From Azospirillum sp. B510 (lineage in GTDB: Bacteria; Pseudomonadota; Alphaproteobacteria; Azospirillales; Azospirillaceae), in assembly GCF_000010725.1 (NCBI RefSeq), contig NC_013858.1:186001-250000 (forward strand): 64,000 bases of DNA, written 5' to 3'. The position numbers and the translations under genes were made by a program. The notes beneath the pieces are model-generated. The model made no database searches, was not told the DNA's origin, and was given only the letters and a program-made list of their open reading frames with translations. Positions 8,436 through 17,323 of this stretch are shown piece by piece; positions within the stretch are counted from its first letter, which is position 1; the number at the start of each line of letters is the position of its first letter.

Positions 8436-9395
8436 TCACGGCTTGTTGCAAGCCGCGACCGCCGCTTCCAGCCCGCGCTGGCCCCGTTCATCCAGGCGAT
8501 TGGCCAGGCGATTGGCCAGGCGGCTGGCGATGACGCTGTCCCACGCGCCGTTCCGCACCAGCTCCGACCGCACGCAGCGGCAATTGGCGGCACAGGTCGC
8601 CGACGCCACGCCGGCACGTTCGCAGCCGGCAACGCAGGCCGCCTGATAGTCGCGAATGGCCGGCGTCTCCACCGGCATCACCTGCGCCGCCGCCCAGGCG
8701 ATGCCGAACAGCAGCGGCTGATGCAGCAGGTAAACCGCAAGGCTGTGCCGTCCGGCCAGGGCCAGCAGGCGCCCGGCCCCGCCGGTCACCGCGATGCCGT
8801 CGCCCATCCCCGGCCACAGCCGGCCGATCCCGATCCCGGCGAGAATGCCGCCGATCCAGGGCAGCAGCGGGACGAAATCATTGGAGTTCGGCGCCACGCT
8901 GGTCAGCCCGATCCAGCGCAGCCATGGGCTGTCGAACAGCGGGAAGGACTGTGTCGTGCCGGCCAGCGCCGCCGCCGCCGCGACCGCCAGCGTCAGCGGG
9001 GCCGGCAAACGGATGAAGGCGAGGCCGATGACGCTCGCCACCGCGATGTGGTGCAGCACGCCGAAGAAGATCGGACTGTCGGGAAACAGGGCGTAGGAGA
9101 CCGCCGACACCGCCGCGGCCCCCGCCATCACCCGGCCCAGCCGGCGCAGGAAGCGGCCCGGATCGAGTCCGTCGCGGGCCGCCAGCACCAGCCCGATGCC
9201 GGCCAGCAGCAGGAAGCTCGACAGGATCGCCGTGCGGGCGGCCAGCCACAGCGGGTCGCCCAGCAGGTCGAAGTCGGCGAAGCCAAAATAGGTGGCGTCC
9301 CAACTGGCGTGGTAAGCCGCCATCGCGACCAGCGCCAGCCCACGCGCCACGTCGATCGCCGGGCGGCGGCCTGCTTTTTCGATTAAGCAGGTCAT
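8436..9395 (-). CDS. DUF1624 / heparan-alpha-glucosaminide N-acetyltransferase-like membrane protein with Cys-rich tail
   Basis: 319-aa integral membrane protein. It opens with RRPAIDVARGLALVAMAAYH, the signature of the acyltransferase-3-like DUF1624 family, and has about seven hydrophobic helices, ending around HSLAVYLLHQPLLFGIAW. The next roughly 70 residues are soluble and unusual: twin CxxxC motifs (CVAGC, then CAANCRC) followed by a short repeat RLANRLANRLDERG. The substrate is unknown; family members acetylate or acylate cell-surface glycans. The ATG at 9395 is used; another in-frame ATG lies at 9434 and neither has a strong ribosome site. Confidence 0.82.
   Translation of the reverse strand: MTCLIEKAGRRPAIDVARGLALVAMAAYHASWDATYFGFADFDLLGDPLWLAARTAILSSFLLLAGIGLVLAARDGLDPGRFLRRLGRVMAGAAAVSAVSYALFPDSPIFFGVLHHIAVASVIGLAFIRLPAPLTLAVAAAAALAGTTQSFPLFDSPWLRWIGLTSVAPNSNDFVPLLPWIGGILAGIGIGRLWPGMGDGIAVTGGAGRLLALAGRHSLAVYLLHQPLLFGIAWAAAQVMPVETPAIRDYQAACVAGCERAGVASATCAANCRCVRSELVRNGAWDSVIASRLANRLANRLDERGQRGLEAAVAACNKP
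8490..8525. repeat. 12-bp tandem repeat in the 3' end of the DUF1624 gene
   Basis: The unit GGCGATTGGCCA is repeated in tandem, with a degenerate next copy (GGCGGCTGGCGA). It encodes the RLAN/RLAN repeat of the tail in frame. Copy number could vary by slippage without breaking the frame. Confidence 0.6.
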
Positions 9396-9479
9396 CGATC
9401 TGTGATGTGAATCGCGAGTTTTTAGTGGCGGCATTGTTTTCTGGTGTATTTGATTTATATAATATGTTATTGTTTGATT

Positions 9480-9881
9480 TTAGAACATATCGGGGCGGTT
9501 GCTGTACATCCTTTCTCTATGTTTATCATCTTCAAGCTCTTCCATAATCTTCTGCATTCCAGTGTGAACGGCGTCATCGAATTTCGTGATGGGCTTTGTA
9601 TTCATGTTGTCTTCATTGTAGGACGCTATGGTTTTGGCGTTAATCTCGCCTATGCTTTGCTGAACCTCGTCCTGTGCTGCTGCGATTTTCCCTTCAGTAC
9701 ATTTTCCAAATTCCGTCCATCGAGTAAAAAAGGCGCGTTCATTTTCACGTTCTCGGCTGATAAGTCTCGATAAAGCAAAATATAATGCTATGAAAAATGG
9801 CATCAACCAAGTGGGAAGAATTATAAACCCGAAAATCATAAAAAACAATAACAAACAAATCTTAAATATTTTCTCCAACAT
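9480..9881 (-). CDS. AT-rich orphan membrane protein (probably transferred)
   Basis: 133-aa protein. The first 40 residues are almost wholly hydrophobic (one or two TM helices, e.g. MIFGFIILPTWLMPFFIALY). The remaining 90 are charged and helical (ERENERAFFTRWTEFGKC, EVQQSIGEINAKTIASYNED), probably cytoplasmic. I recognise no family. The ATG at 9881 follows an AAGAGAATACGGAA leader. Base composition and codon use differ sharply from every neighbour (AAA, AAT, TTA and ATA codons abound), which argues for recent acquisition. No second gene, integrase or repeat accompanies it. An antisense frame (9444-9773) exists but reads like a shadow. Confidence 0.6.
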   Translation of the reverse strand: MLEKIFKICLLLFFMIFGFIILPTWLMPFFIALYFALSRLISRERENERAFFTRWTEFGKCTEGKIAAAQDEVQQSIGEINAKTIASYNEDNMNTKPITKFDDAVHTGMQKIMEELEDDKHRERMYSNRPDMF

Positions 9882-9966
9882 TTCCGTATTCTCTTAATGT
9901 TGTCGCGTATTATTAAGTGAATTAATTGAAAATATAGGGCGGAAATATTCTGCAATATGTCTTCGC

Positions 9967-10869
9967 TCATGATCCGCTCATCCCCACCCCGAAAATCCAT
10001 CCCTCTTGCCGCCTTGCGGTGTCGTCCAGCTCCGGCGGTGCCCAGGCTCGCGGGGTGCCGGCAAGCCAGCGCAGGCCGGCGGCCGACACCAGCGCGTCAC
10101 TGTCATGGTCGCTGACCATACCGGTTCGCTGCGAAGGGAGCGAGCCCAGCCGGCGCAACGCCCAGTCCAGCTCCGCACCGTCGCGGATCTTGCGCTGGCC
10201 GAAACCGGTGTGCTTGAGGAACAGGCGCGGGTAGATCTCCACCATCGCGCTGGTGCCCGGCGCGACCTCGTCGAAGGGCCAGACCGCCAGCCGTCCGGGC
10301 AGGGTGGCGCGCAGGGCGCGCAGCACCCGCATGCCGGCCAGCGCCCCCTTGCCGACTTGGCGCGACCCGATCAGCTTGTAGGGGCTTTGCGGGTGGCCCA
10401 GCCCGTCGGCGCGGCAGGCCCATTCGGTGGCGCGGTGCGGGTCCTCGTACCAGTCCGGCTGCGGCCCGCCATGCCAGAAACCCAGCCCGTGCAGCGGGTG
10501 GCTGGCGAAGGGGCCGCCGCCGAAATCGGACTCGCGAGCGCAAACCTCCTCCACCGCGTCCCACAGGTCGAACACCGTGGCCTCCCGGCCGGGAAAGCCG
10601 CGCGCCGCCACGGCGAAGGGCAGGGAGAAGGCGCAGTCGATGCCGACCAATGTCGGGCCGGCCAGGGCCGGTTCGCGCGCCAGTTCCACGCGCAGCCAGT
10701 CGAACACCGCCGTCCGCGACCACCAGCCGCCGGGACCCTCGACCAGCCGGGGAGCGGCGTCGCCCGCCGGGCACTCCGCCACCGCGATCCCGGCATAGCG
10801 CCTGCCACGGGCGCCGGACCAGTCGATGGCGATGAAGCGCCCGAAGGCGGGCGCCGCCGCGTCGCTCAC
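9967..10869 (-). CDS. DUF429-like predicted RNase-H-fold protein
   Basis: 300-aa soluble protein. FIAIDWSGARGRRYAGIAVA at the N-terminus, TLVGIDCAFSLPFAVA in the middle and MVSDHDSDALVSAAGL near the C-terminus give three acidic strand motifs. This is the pattern of DUF429, a predicted RNase-H-like nuclease fold. No experimental function is known to me. Its GTG start overlaps the dnaE stop (GTGA, 10866-10869), so it is translated coupled to the replicative polymerase gene. A link to DNA metabolism is plausible but inferred from position and fold only. Confidence 0.7.
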   Translation of the reverse strand: MSDAAAPAFGRFIAIDWSGARGRRYAGIAVAECPAGDAAPRLVEGPGGWWSRTAVFDWLRVELAREPALAGPTLVGIDCAFSLPFAVAARGFPGREATVFDLWDAVEEVCARESDFGGGPFASHPLHGLGFWHGGPQPDWYEDPHRATEWACRADGLGHPQSPYKLIGSRQVGKGALAGMRVLRALRATLPGRLAVWPFDEVAPGTSAMVEIYPRLFLKHTGFGQRKIRDGAELDWALRRLGSLPSQRTGMVSDHDSDALVSAAGLRWLAGTPRAWAPPELDDTARRQEGWIFGVGMSGS

Positions 10870-13800
10870 AGCTCCGCCACCTCCACCACGCCCGGCACCG
10901 CCTTCAGGGCCGAGCGGCTCTGCGCGGTGATGGTGTAGCTGCCGGGCAGCTCGATCTCGATCTCCTTCAGCGGATCGACCTCGACCAGCACATTGATGCG
11001 GCTCTTGCCGCGCGACAGCCGGTCGAGCGTGGCGCGCAGATGCTCGATCGGGGAGGGGTCGCGCAGGACCACGCGCAACCCGGCGCTGACCGAGGCGACG
11101 GCCTCCTCCAGCGGCTTGATCTCCTGGCAGGTCAGCCGGACCTCCTCGCCGTTCAGCTGGGCGTCCACCGTCATCAGCACCGGCCGGCCGGGTTCCAGCA
11201 GGTCGCGGTTGGCGGCCAGCACCTCGGAGAACAGCGTCACTTCATAGCCGCCGGTGGCGTCCGACAGCTCGACGAAGGCGAAGCGGTTGCCCGACTTGGC
11301 GGTCTTCTCCTTCTTCGACACGATGATGCCGGCCATCTTGTAGCGGGTGGAGCCGCCCTTCGCGATGGCGGTCTGAAGCTCCGCCGAGCGCACCACCTTC
11401 ATCCGGCCGAGCGGGCCGGAATAGGCGTCGAGCGGGTGGGCCGACAGGTAGAAGCCGATGGCGCCGAACTCGTGCTTCAGCTTCTCCAGCGGTTCCCAAT
11501 CCTTGACCTTGGGCATCTCCGGTTCGGGCAGGCCGCCGCCCCCTCCTCCAAAGCCGCCGCCGAAGAGATTGCCGATGCCGCTGTCGCGCTCCGCCGCCTC
11601 GGCCTGGGCGTAGCGGATGATGGTCTCCAGCGCGGCATGGACCTGGGCGCGGTTGGGGTTCAGCCCGTCGAAGGCGCCGGCGCAGGCGAGATTCTCGAGC
11701 TGGCGCTTGTTGATGGTCTTCAGGTCGAGCCGGCGGGCGAAGTCGAACAGGCTCCTGAACGGGCCGTTCCTGCGCCGCTCCTCCACCACCGCCTTCATCG
11801 CGGGCAGGCCGACGCCCTTGACGGCGGCCAGCGCGTAGCGCACCGCCTTGCTCCCGTCGGCCAGCTGCTCCACCCCGAAGATGGAGTCGGACTTGTTGAT
11901 GTCCGGGGTCAGCAGCTTGACCCGCAGGCGGGCCAGCTCCTGGCGGAAGACGTTCAGCTTGTCGGTGTTGCCGAGGTCGAGCGTCATCGACGCCGCCATG
12001 AACTCCACCGGGTGGTTGGCCTTGAGATAGGCGGTGTGGTAGGCGACCAGGGCGTAGGCGGCGGCGTGGGATTTGTTGAAGCCGTAGCCGGCGAACTTCA
12101 TCACCTGGTCGAAGATCATGCTGGCCAGATCGGCCTTGACGCCGCGCGCCTCGGCGCCGTCGCAGAAGATCTTGCGCTGGTTGTCCATCTCCTCCTTGAT
12201 CTTCTTGCCCATGGCGCGGCGCAGAAGATCGGCGCCGCCCAGCGAATAGCCGGACAGCACCTGGGCGATCTGCATGACCTGTTCCTGGTAGATCATGATC
12301 CCGAAGGTCTCCTTCAGGATGCCTTCCAGGCTGTCATGCATGTAGTCGGCTTTTTCCTCGCCGTTCTTCACCCGGATGTATTTCGGGATGTTGTCCATCG
12401 GGCCGGGACGGTAGAGCGACACCAGCGCGATGATGTCCTCCAGCCGGTTCGGCTTGAGCCGGCGCAGCACGTCGCGCATGCCCGAGCTTTCAAGCTGGAA
12501 CACGCCGGTCGCCTCGGCCCGGCTGAGCAGCTGGTAGCTCTTCTCGTCGTCGAGCGGGACGGTGGTCAGGTCCGGCTTCTCGGGGATCAGGTCGACCGCC
12601 GTCTTCAGCACGGTCAGCGTCTTCAATCCCAGGAAGTCGAACTTCACCAGACCGGCCTGTTCGACATATTTCATGTTGAACTGGGTGACCGGCATGTCGG
12701 AGCGCGGGTCGCGATAGAGCGGAACCAGCTCCTGCAAGGGCCGGTCGCCGATCACCACGCCGGCGGCGTGGGTCGAGGCGTGGCGGTAGAGGCCTTCCAG
12801 CTTCAGCGCGATGTCGACCAGATGGCGGACGGTGTCGTCGCTGTCGCGGGCCTGGCGCAGCATCTCCTCGCTGTCGAGCGCCTGCTGGAGCGTCACCGGG
12901 TTGGCCGGGTTGTTCGGCACCATCTTGCAGATCTTGTCGACCTGACCGTAGGGCATCTGCAACACGCGGCCGACATCGCGCAGCACGGCGCGCGCCTGGA
13001 GCTTGCCGAAGGTGATGATCTGGGCGACGCGGTCGTAGCCGTATTTCTTCTGGACGTAGCGGATGACCTCTTCGCGGCGGTCCTGGCAGAAGTCGATGTC
13101 GAAGTCGGGCATTGACACGCGTTCGGGATTCAGGAAGCGCTCGAACAGCAGGCCGAAGCGCAGCGGGTCGAGATCGGTGATGGTCAGCGCCCAGGCGACG
13201 ACGGAACCCGCACCCGAACCGCGGCCCGGCCCGACGGGAATGTCCTCGTTCTTCGCCCACTTGATGAAGTCCGACACGATCAGGAAATAGCCGGGGAACT
13301 TCATCTTGACGATGACGTCCAGCTCGAACTCCAGCCGCTCGAAATAGGTCTTGCGCGTCTCCTCCCGCTGTTCCGGCGTCATCTCGGGGGTGAAGACGAC
13401 CTTCTCCAGCCGCATCTCCAGGCCGGCGCGCGACTGGGCGCGCAGCTCGTCATCCTCGGTGCGGCCGCCTTCGCAGGCGAAAGGCGGCAGGATCGGCTTG
13501 ATCGGTTTCAGCAGGTAGGAGCAGCGCCGGGCGATGGCGACGGTGTTGTCCACCGCCTCCGGCAGATCGGCGAACAGCCGCCGCATCTCCTCGGCCGACT
13601 TGAAACGGTGGTCGGGGGTCAGGCGGCGGCGGTCGTCCTGGCTGAGATAGGCGCCCTCGGCGATGCAGAGCAGCGCGTCATGCGCCTCGTACATGTCCTC
13701 GGTGGCGAAGTAACAGTCGTTGGTGGCGACCAGTGGCAGGCCATGGGCATAGGCGAGGTCGATCAGCGCCGGCTCTATGGCGTTCTCCACCGCGGCGAAC

Positions 13801-14369
13801 TGGCCGCGCCCGCCCTCGTGCCGCTGCAATTCGACATAGAGGCGGCCGGGGAAGAGGCGTTTCAGCCGCTCCAGAACGTCGAGCGCCAGATCCTTCTGCC
13901 CCTCGTGCAGCAGCCGGCCGACCGAACCGGCGGGACCGCCGGTCAGCGCGATCAGCCCGCCGGAATGACCCTCCAGCGCGTCGAGCGCCACCTGCGGCCC
14001 GGCGAGCGGGTCCGATTCGAGGAAGGCCTTGGACACCAGCGCCGCGAGGTTGCGGTAGCCCTCCTCGTTCTGGCAGAGCAGGACGAGCTGGTCGGGGGTG
14101 GCCGCCGCCTTGCCGGGCAGCCCCGGTTTCGTCTGGGCCGGGCCGACGCGGGTGATGCCCAGCACGGTGCCGATGATCGGCTGCACGCCGGCATCCGACG
14201 CCGCCAGGGCGAATTCCAGCGCGCCGAACAGGTTGCCGGTGTCGGTGACGGCGACGGCCGGCATCTGCTGCTTCAGGCAGAGCTTGACCAGCTCCTTCAC
14301 CTTTATCGCGCCTTCCGACAGCGAATAGGCGGAATGGACGCGCAGATGGATGAAGTCGGCGTGGGGCAT
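10866..14369 (-). CDS. dnaE: DNA polymerase III subunit alpha
   Basis: 1167-aa replicative polymerase, normal length for DnaE1. The N-terminal PHP domain begins FIHLRVHSAYSLSEGAIKVK. The polymerase palm carries the catalytic DxD in MPDFDIDFCQDRR preceded by VGPGRGSGAGSVVAW. Fingers, helix-hairpin-helix and a C-terminal OB-fold region (YKMAGIIVSKKEKTAKSGN, FVELSDATGGYEV) follow. I chose the ATG at 14369 (MPHADF) because it matches the usual N-terminus; the frame stays open to 14885 through antisense of the lipoprotein gene and that part is not family-like. Confidence 0.97.
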   Translation of the reverse strand: MPHADFIHLRVHSAYSLSEGAIKVKELVKLCLKQQMPAVAVTDTGNLFGALEFALAASDAGVQPIIGTVLGITRVGPAQTKPGLPGKAAATPDQLVLLCQNEEGYRNLAALVSKAFLESDPLAGPQVALDALEGHSGGLIALTGGPAGSVGRLLHEGQKDLALDVLERLKRLFPGRLYVELQRHEGGRGQFAAVENAIEPALIDLAYAHGLPLVATNDCYFATEDMYEAHDALLCIAEGAYLSQDDRRRLTPDHRFKSAEEMRRLFADLPEAVDNTVAIARRCSYLLKPIKPILPPFACEGGRTEDDELRAQSRAGLEMRLEKVVFTPEMTPEQREETRKTYFERLEFELDVIVKMKFPGYFLIVSDFIKWAKNEDIPVGPGRGSGAGSVVAWALTITDLDPLRFGLLFERFLNPERVSMPDFDIDFCQDRREEVIRYVQKKYGYDRVAQIITFGKLQARAVLRDVGRVLQMPYGQVDKICKMVPNNPANPVTLQQALDSEEMLRQARDSDDTVRHLVDIALKLEGLYRHASTHAAGVVIGDRPLQELVPLYRDPRSDMPVTQFNMKYVEQAGLVKFDFLGLKTLTVLKTAVDLIPEKPDLTTVPLDDEKSYQLLSRAEATGVFQLESSGMRDVLRRLKPNRLEDIIALVSLYRPGPMDNIPKYIRVKNGEEKADYMHDSLEGILKETFGIMIYQEQVMQIAQVLSGYSLGGADLLRRAMGKKIKEEMDNQRKIFCDGAEARGVKADLASMIFDQVMKFAGYGFNKSHAAAYALVAYHTAYLKANHPVEFMAASMTLDLGNTDKLNVFRQELARLRVKLLTPDINKSDSIFGVEQLADGSKAVRYALAAVKGVGLPAMKAVVEERRRNGPFRSLFDFARRLDLKTINKRQLENLACAGAFDGLNPNRAQVHAALETIIRYAQAEAAERDSGIGNLFGGGFGGGGGGLPEPEMPKVKDWEPLEKLKHEFGAIGFYLSAHPLDAYSGPLGRMKVVRSAELQTAIAKGGSTRYKMAGIIVSKKEKTAKSGNRFAFVELSDATGGYEVTLFSEVLAANRDLLEPGRPVLMTVDAQLNGEEVRLTCQEIKPLEEAVASVSAGLRVVLRDPSPIEHLRATLDRLSRGKSRINVLVEVDPLKEIEIELPGSYTITAQSRSALKAVPGVVEVAEL

Positions 14370-14505
14370 GGCAACCGGCGGCTTGCTGGGACGAAGGCCC
14401 CCGGTTCTAGCACAGGCGGGAGCGCTCCCGCGACGGTCGCGCGGATGCATGCGATCGTGGTATGGGAGTCGCCGCATAACCTTCAGGGATGGGGAGGACG
14501 CCGCG

Positions 14506-15174
14506 ATGGATCGGCTGCACCTTGCACCCGTCGTCCACGCGCGGCCGGTTTTCAAAGACCGCCGCGCCGTCCGGGCGGCGACGCCATTCACCCCGCCGAC
14601 CGGCGCCCTGCTGGCCGGCGCCCTGCTGACCGGTCTGGCGCTGGCGCTCGCCGGCTGCGAGACCGTGCCGCCGCCGGCCCCGCCCCCCGCCGCCGCCGGT
14701 TTGCCCGACGGACCGACCCGCCCCTTCAGCTCCGGCAAGGGCTGGACCGTCACCATCCACTCGCCTCCCGGCGGCAAGAGCTTCTGCCTCGCCGAGCGGG
14801 GAATACCGGTCGGCCAGAATGCCGCGCCGCGCCTGACCTTCCGCACCGCCGCCGCCGAATCGGGCTTCGTCCTGTCCGGCTTCACCCCGTCGGACAGCGG
14901 GGCGGCGGTGAAGCCCGGCGAACGCTACGACCTGACCGTCACCTCCGATCTGGGGTCGCGGCTGTCGCTGAGCGCCCGTGGCCTGCCGAACGGCGGCCTC
15001 TATGTCTCCGTGCCGACCAAGAGCTATCTGGAGGAGATGGAGCCGCTCGCCCGTGCCCATCGCATCGGCTTCCGCAGCAGCGGCCTGGGGGATCTCGGCA
15101 CCATGCTGCTGTCGGGCTCGTCCTGGGCGATCAACGCGTCGGACGAATGCCGGATCCTTCATGCGGAATCGTGA
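14506..15174 (+). CDS. lipoprotein of unknown function
   Basis: 222-aa protein. A hydrophobic segment ends in the lipobox LALAGC (Cys about residue 51), so the mature form is probably lipid-anchored in the cell envelope. The leader before the lipobox is long. GGGGAGG lies 8 bases before the ATG at 14506, which decides the start. The mature region starts with a Pro/Ala linker, then a beta-rich domain (GKGWTVTIHSPPGGKSFCLA, GERYDLTVTSDLGSRLSLSA). Cysteines near C-terminal DECRIL and FCLAE could pair. No family recognised. It lies divergent to dnaE. Confidence 0.75.
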   Translation: MDRLHLAPVVHARPVFKDRRAVRAATPFTPPTGALLAGALLTGLALALAGCETVPPPAPPPAAAGLPDGPTRPFSSGKGWTVTIHSPPGGKSFCLAERGIPVGQNAAPRLTFRTAAAESGFVLSGFTPSDSGAAVKPGERYDLTVTSDLGSRLSLSARGLPNGGLYVSVPTKSYLEEMEPLARAHRIGFRSSGLGDLGTMLLSGSSWAINASDECRILHAES

Positions 15175-15220
15175 CCGGCTGATTCCGCGACCATGGCCTA
15201 TAGAAGGGAAGAGCTTGACG

Positions 15221-15745
15221 ATGAAGAGACTGTTCGTCGCGGCGGTGGCGATGGCCGCCGTCCTGGCCCCGCTGGCGGTGACCCGGCCGGCGATGGCCCA
15301 GGAGGCGGTTGCGGCCGCGAGCGACGCCGAGGCGCTGTTCACCAGCCCCGACCCGGCGCTGAACGCCAACAAGCAGGTGGTCTACGCCATCATCCGCGAT
15401 CTGCTGGAGGCGGGCCATTGGGACAAGGCCGACCGCTATCTCAGCGAGGAATATGTCCAGCACAATCCCAATGCCGCCAGCGGCCGGGCCGCCGTGGTGG
15501 CGTTCTTCACCAAGGTGCTTCAGGTCAAGCCGCAGCCGATTCCCGCCAGGCTGAAGACGAAAATCGTCAGCGTCACCGCCGAGGGTGATCTGGTCATCGT
15601 CGCCTATCCCCGTCAGGTCAAGGACCCCAAGCATCCGGCCGGCGGCTACAGCACCACCTGGTTCGACATGTGGCGCATCCGCGACGGCAAGGCGGTCGAG
15701 CATTGGGATCCGGCCCTGGTCGGCGAGGTGCCGGATCTGCGATAG
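15221..15745 (+). CDS. secreted SnoaL/NTF2-like protein
   Basis: 174-aa exported protein. The signal peptide (KRLFVAAVAMAAVLAPLAVT, cleavage near AMAQ) is followed by a SnoaL/NTF2-like cone fold: VVYAIIRDLLEAGHWDKADR, YLSEEYVQHNPNAASGRAAV, then WFDMWRIRDGKAVEHWDPAL. SnoaL-like predicted polyketide-cyclase relatives have this H-N-P pattern, but exported versions have no settled role. ATG at 15221 is preceded by GAAGGGAAGAG. It follows the lipoprotein gene by 46 bases and may share its transcript. Confidence 0.85.
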   Translation: MKRLFVAAVAMAAVLAPLAVTRPAMAQEAVAAASDAEALFTSPDPALNANKQVVYAIIRDLLEAGHWDKADRYLSEEYVQHNPNAASGRAAVVAFFTKVLQVKPQPIPARLKTKIVSVTAEGDLVIVAYPRQVKDPKHPAGGYSTTWFDMWRIRDGKAVEHWDPALVGEVPDLR

Positions 15746-15845
15746 ACCGGTTCGCGGCACGGCGGTTTCCGCGCGGCAGCCCTGCGGCTCGCATGGGGGG
15801 CCGACGGATTGACCGGCCCGGCGGCCAGCCGCTAGCCTTCCCGCC

Positions 15846-16727
15846 ATGCGCGCTTCCCACATCCTGCTGGCCGTGGCGGTCGCCGCCGTCTGGGGCCTGA
15901 ATTTCGTCGCGATCAAGGTCGGATTGCGCGATTTCCCGCCGCTGCTCTTCTCCTGCCTGCGCTTCGCGCTGGCGGCGCTGCCGCTGGCGCTGCTGGGCTG
16001 GGGCAAGGGGCCGCCGGTGCCCTGGCGTTACGTCATCGGCATCGGCGTGACGCTGGGGGTGGTGAAGTTTCCGCTGTTGTTCCTCGGCATGGATGCCGGC
16101 ATGCCGGCGGGGCTCGCCTCGCTGGTTCTTCAGGCGCAGGCCTTCTTCACCGCCATCTTCGCCGCCTTCGCCCTGGGCGACCGGCCGGGGCCGCGTCAAC
16201 TCGGCGGCATGGCCGTCGCCTTCGCCGGCGTCGGGCTGATCGCGCTGGAGATGCCGGCCGGCGATTCGCTGCTCGGCCTGGGGCTGACGATGGCGGCGGC
16301 GGCGGCCTGGGGCGTGTCGAACATCGTGATGAAGCAGGCCAGGGCCCCCGACCTGTTCAGCCTGATGGTCTGGGTCAGCCTGATCCCGCCGCTGCCGCTG
16401 CTGGCGATGTCGCTGGCGCTGGAGGGGCCGGAGCGCATCGTCCATGCCGTCACCACGCTGACGGCGGTCGGGGTCGGCTCGCTGCTCTACATCGCGGTGG
16501 CGGCGACGCTGTTCGGCTTCGGCGCCTGGGGCTTCCTGATGCGGCATTATCCGGCCAGCCTGGTCGCCCCCTTCTCGCTGCTGGTGCCGATCTTCGGCAT
16601 GAGCTCCAGCGCGCTGCTGCTGGGCGAGACCTTCACCACGGCGAAGCTTGCCGGCGGGCTGCTGGTCTTCGCCGGGCTCGCCCTGTCGGTGCTGAGGCTG
16701 CCGGCGCCGCGGCGGGCGGGGGCCTGA
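15846..16727 (+). CDS. EamA family drug/metabolite transporter
   Basis: 293-aa inner-membrane protein with ten predicted TM helices in two EamA repeats. The first starts LLAVAVAAVWGLNFVAIKVG, the second around AAAAAWGVSNIVMKQA. The pattern resembles the O-acetylserine/cysteine exporter EamA branch. The substrate cannot be assigned from sequence. The ATG lies 100 bases after the SnoaL-like gene. Confidence 0.88.
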   Translation: MRASHILLAVAVAAVWGLNFVAIKVGLRDFPPLLFSCLRFALAALPLALLGWGKGPPVPWRYVIGIGVTLGVVKFPLLFLGMDAGMPAGLASLVLQAQAFFTAIFAAFALGDRPGPRQLGGMAVAFAGVGLIALEMPAGDSLLGLGLTMAAAAAWGVSNIVMKQARAPDLFSLMVWVSLIPPLPLLAMSLALEGPERIVHAVTTLTAVGVGSLLYIAVAATLFGFGAWGFLMRHYPASLVAPFSLLVPIFGMSSSALLLGETFTTAKLAGGLLVFAGLALSVLRLPAPRRAGA

Positions 16728-16811
16728 GCGCGTCTTCCGCTCCAGGGAACCGGACCGGGGATCCCGGCGTTGGAAAGGCGATTTCCGTCGATTCGAACCC
16801 AGGGAGACATC

Positions 16812-17123
16812 ATGAACGCCCAATCCACCATCCGCGACGCCTATGACAGCGTGTTCGGCGATCAACCCAACATGGGCATGGGCGAGCGCATCGTCTCGAC
16901 CGGCCTCGGCCTCGCCGTCGCGGCCGGCGGCCTCCGAAAGGGCGCGAGCCTTCCCGGCGCCATCATGGGGCTGGTCGGCGCCGCCCTGGTCGCCCGTGGC
17001 ATGAGCGGCCATTGCCCGGTCAAGGAACGCCTGTTCGGCCACCGACAGGACCGGCTGGGATATGGCGGAACCCATGACGAGTCGCGGCAGGCCGGTCAGC
17101 CGCGCATGGCGGAGACCTATTGA
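16812..17123 (+). CDS. YgaP-like (DUF2892) small membrane protein
   Basis: 103-aa protein. MGMGERIVSTGLGLAVAAGG and GAIMGLVGAALVARGMSGHC form the two short glycine-rich TM helices of the YgaP transmembrane/DUF2892 family, followed by CPVKERLF. No rhodanese domain is attached. The remaining C-terminus is polar. AGGGAG lies 6 bases before the ATG, fixing the start against longer frames. Role unknown; relatives are often stress-associated membrane proteins. Confidence 0.8.
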   Translation: MNAQSTIRDAYDSVFGDQPNMGMGERIVSTGLGLAVAAGGLRKGASLPGAIMGLVGAALVARGMSGHCPVKERLFGHRQDRLGYGGTHDESRQAGQPRMAETY

Positions 17124-17323
17124 GCCGCGCCGGACAGGACCTTCGACACCGGGGCGGCCCCTTCAGGGAAATGGAAGCACCATTAACCATGATGGCCAAT
17201 TGTTGAGCTGATCAGCGATCCCGGCGAAGACCGGCGGTCGCGGGTGTGGCATCCTGCCCGTCCGGGCGTCGGTCCCGACCCTGTCCATCGCTCATCTGCC
17301 GTCCCGCTCAGGAGAGGCGCCGC

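Noticed and set aside
9444..9773. 109-codon plus-strand frame in the AT-rich island
   Set aside because: It is opposite the better candidate (9480-9881), lacks a ribosome site, and its Phe/Cys/Leu-rich sequence reads like a complement of a charged helical protein.
11040..13115. 691-codon plus-strand frame inside dnaE
   Set aside because: Antisense to catalytic parts of DnaE; composition typical of complementary frames.
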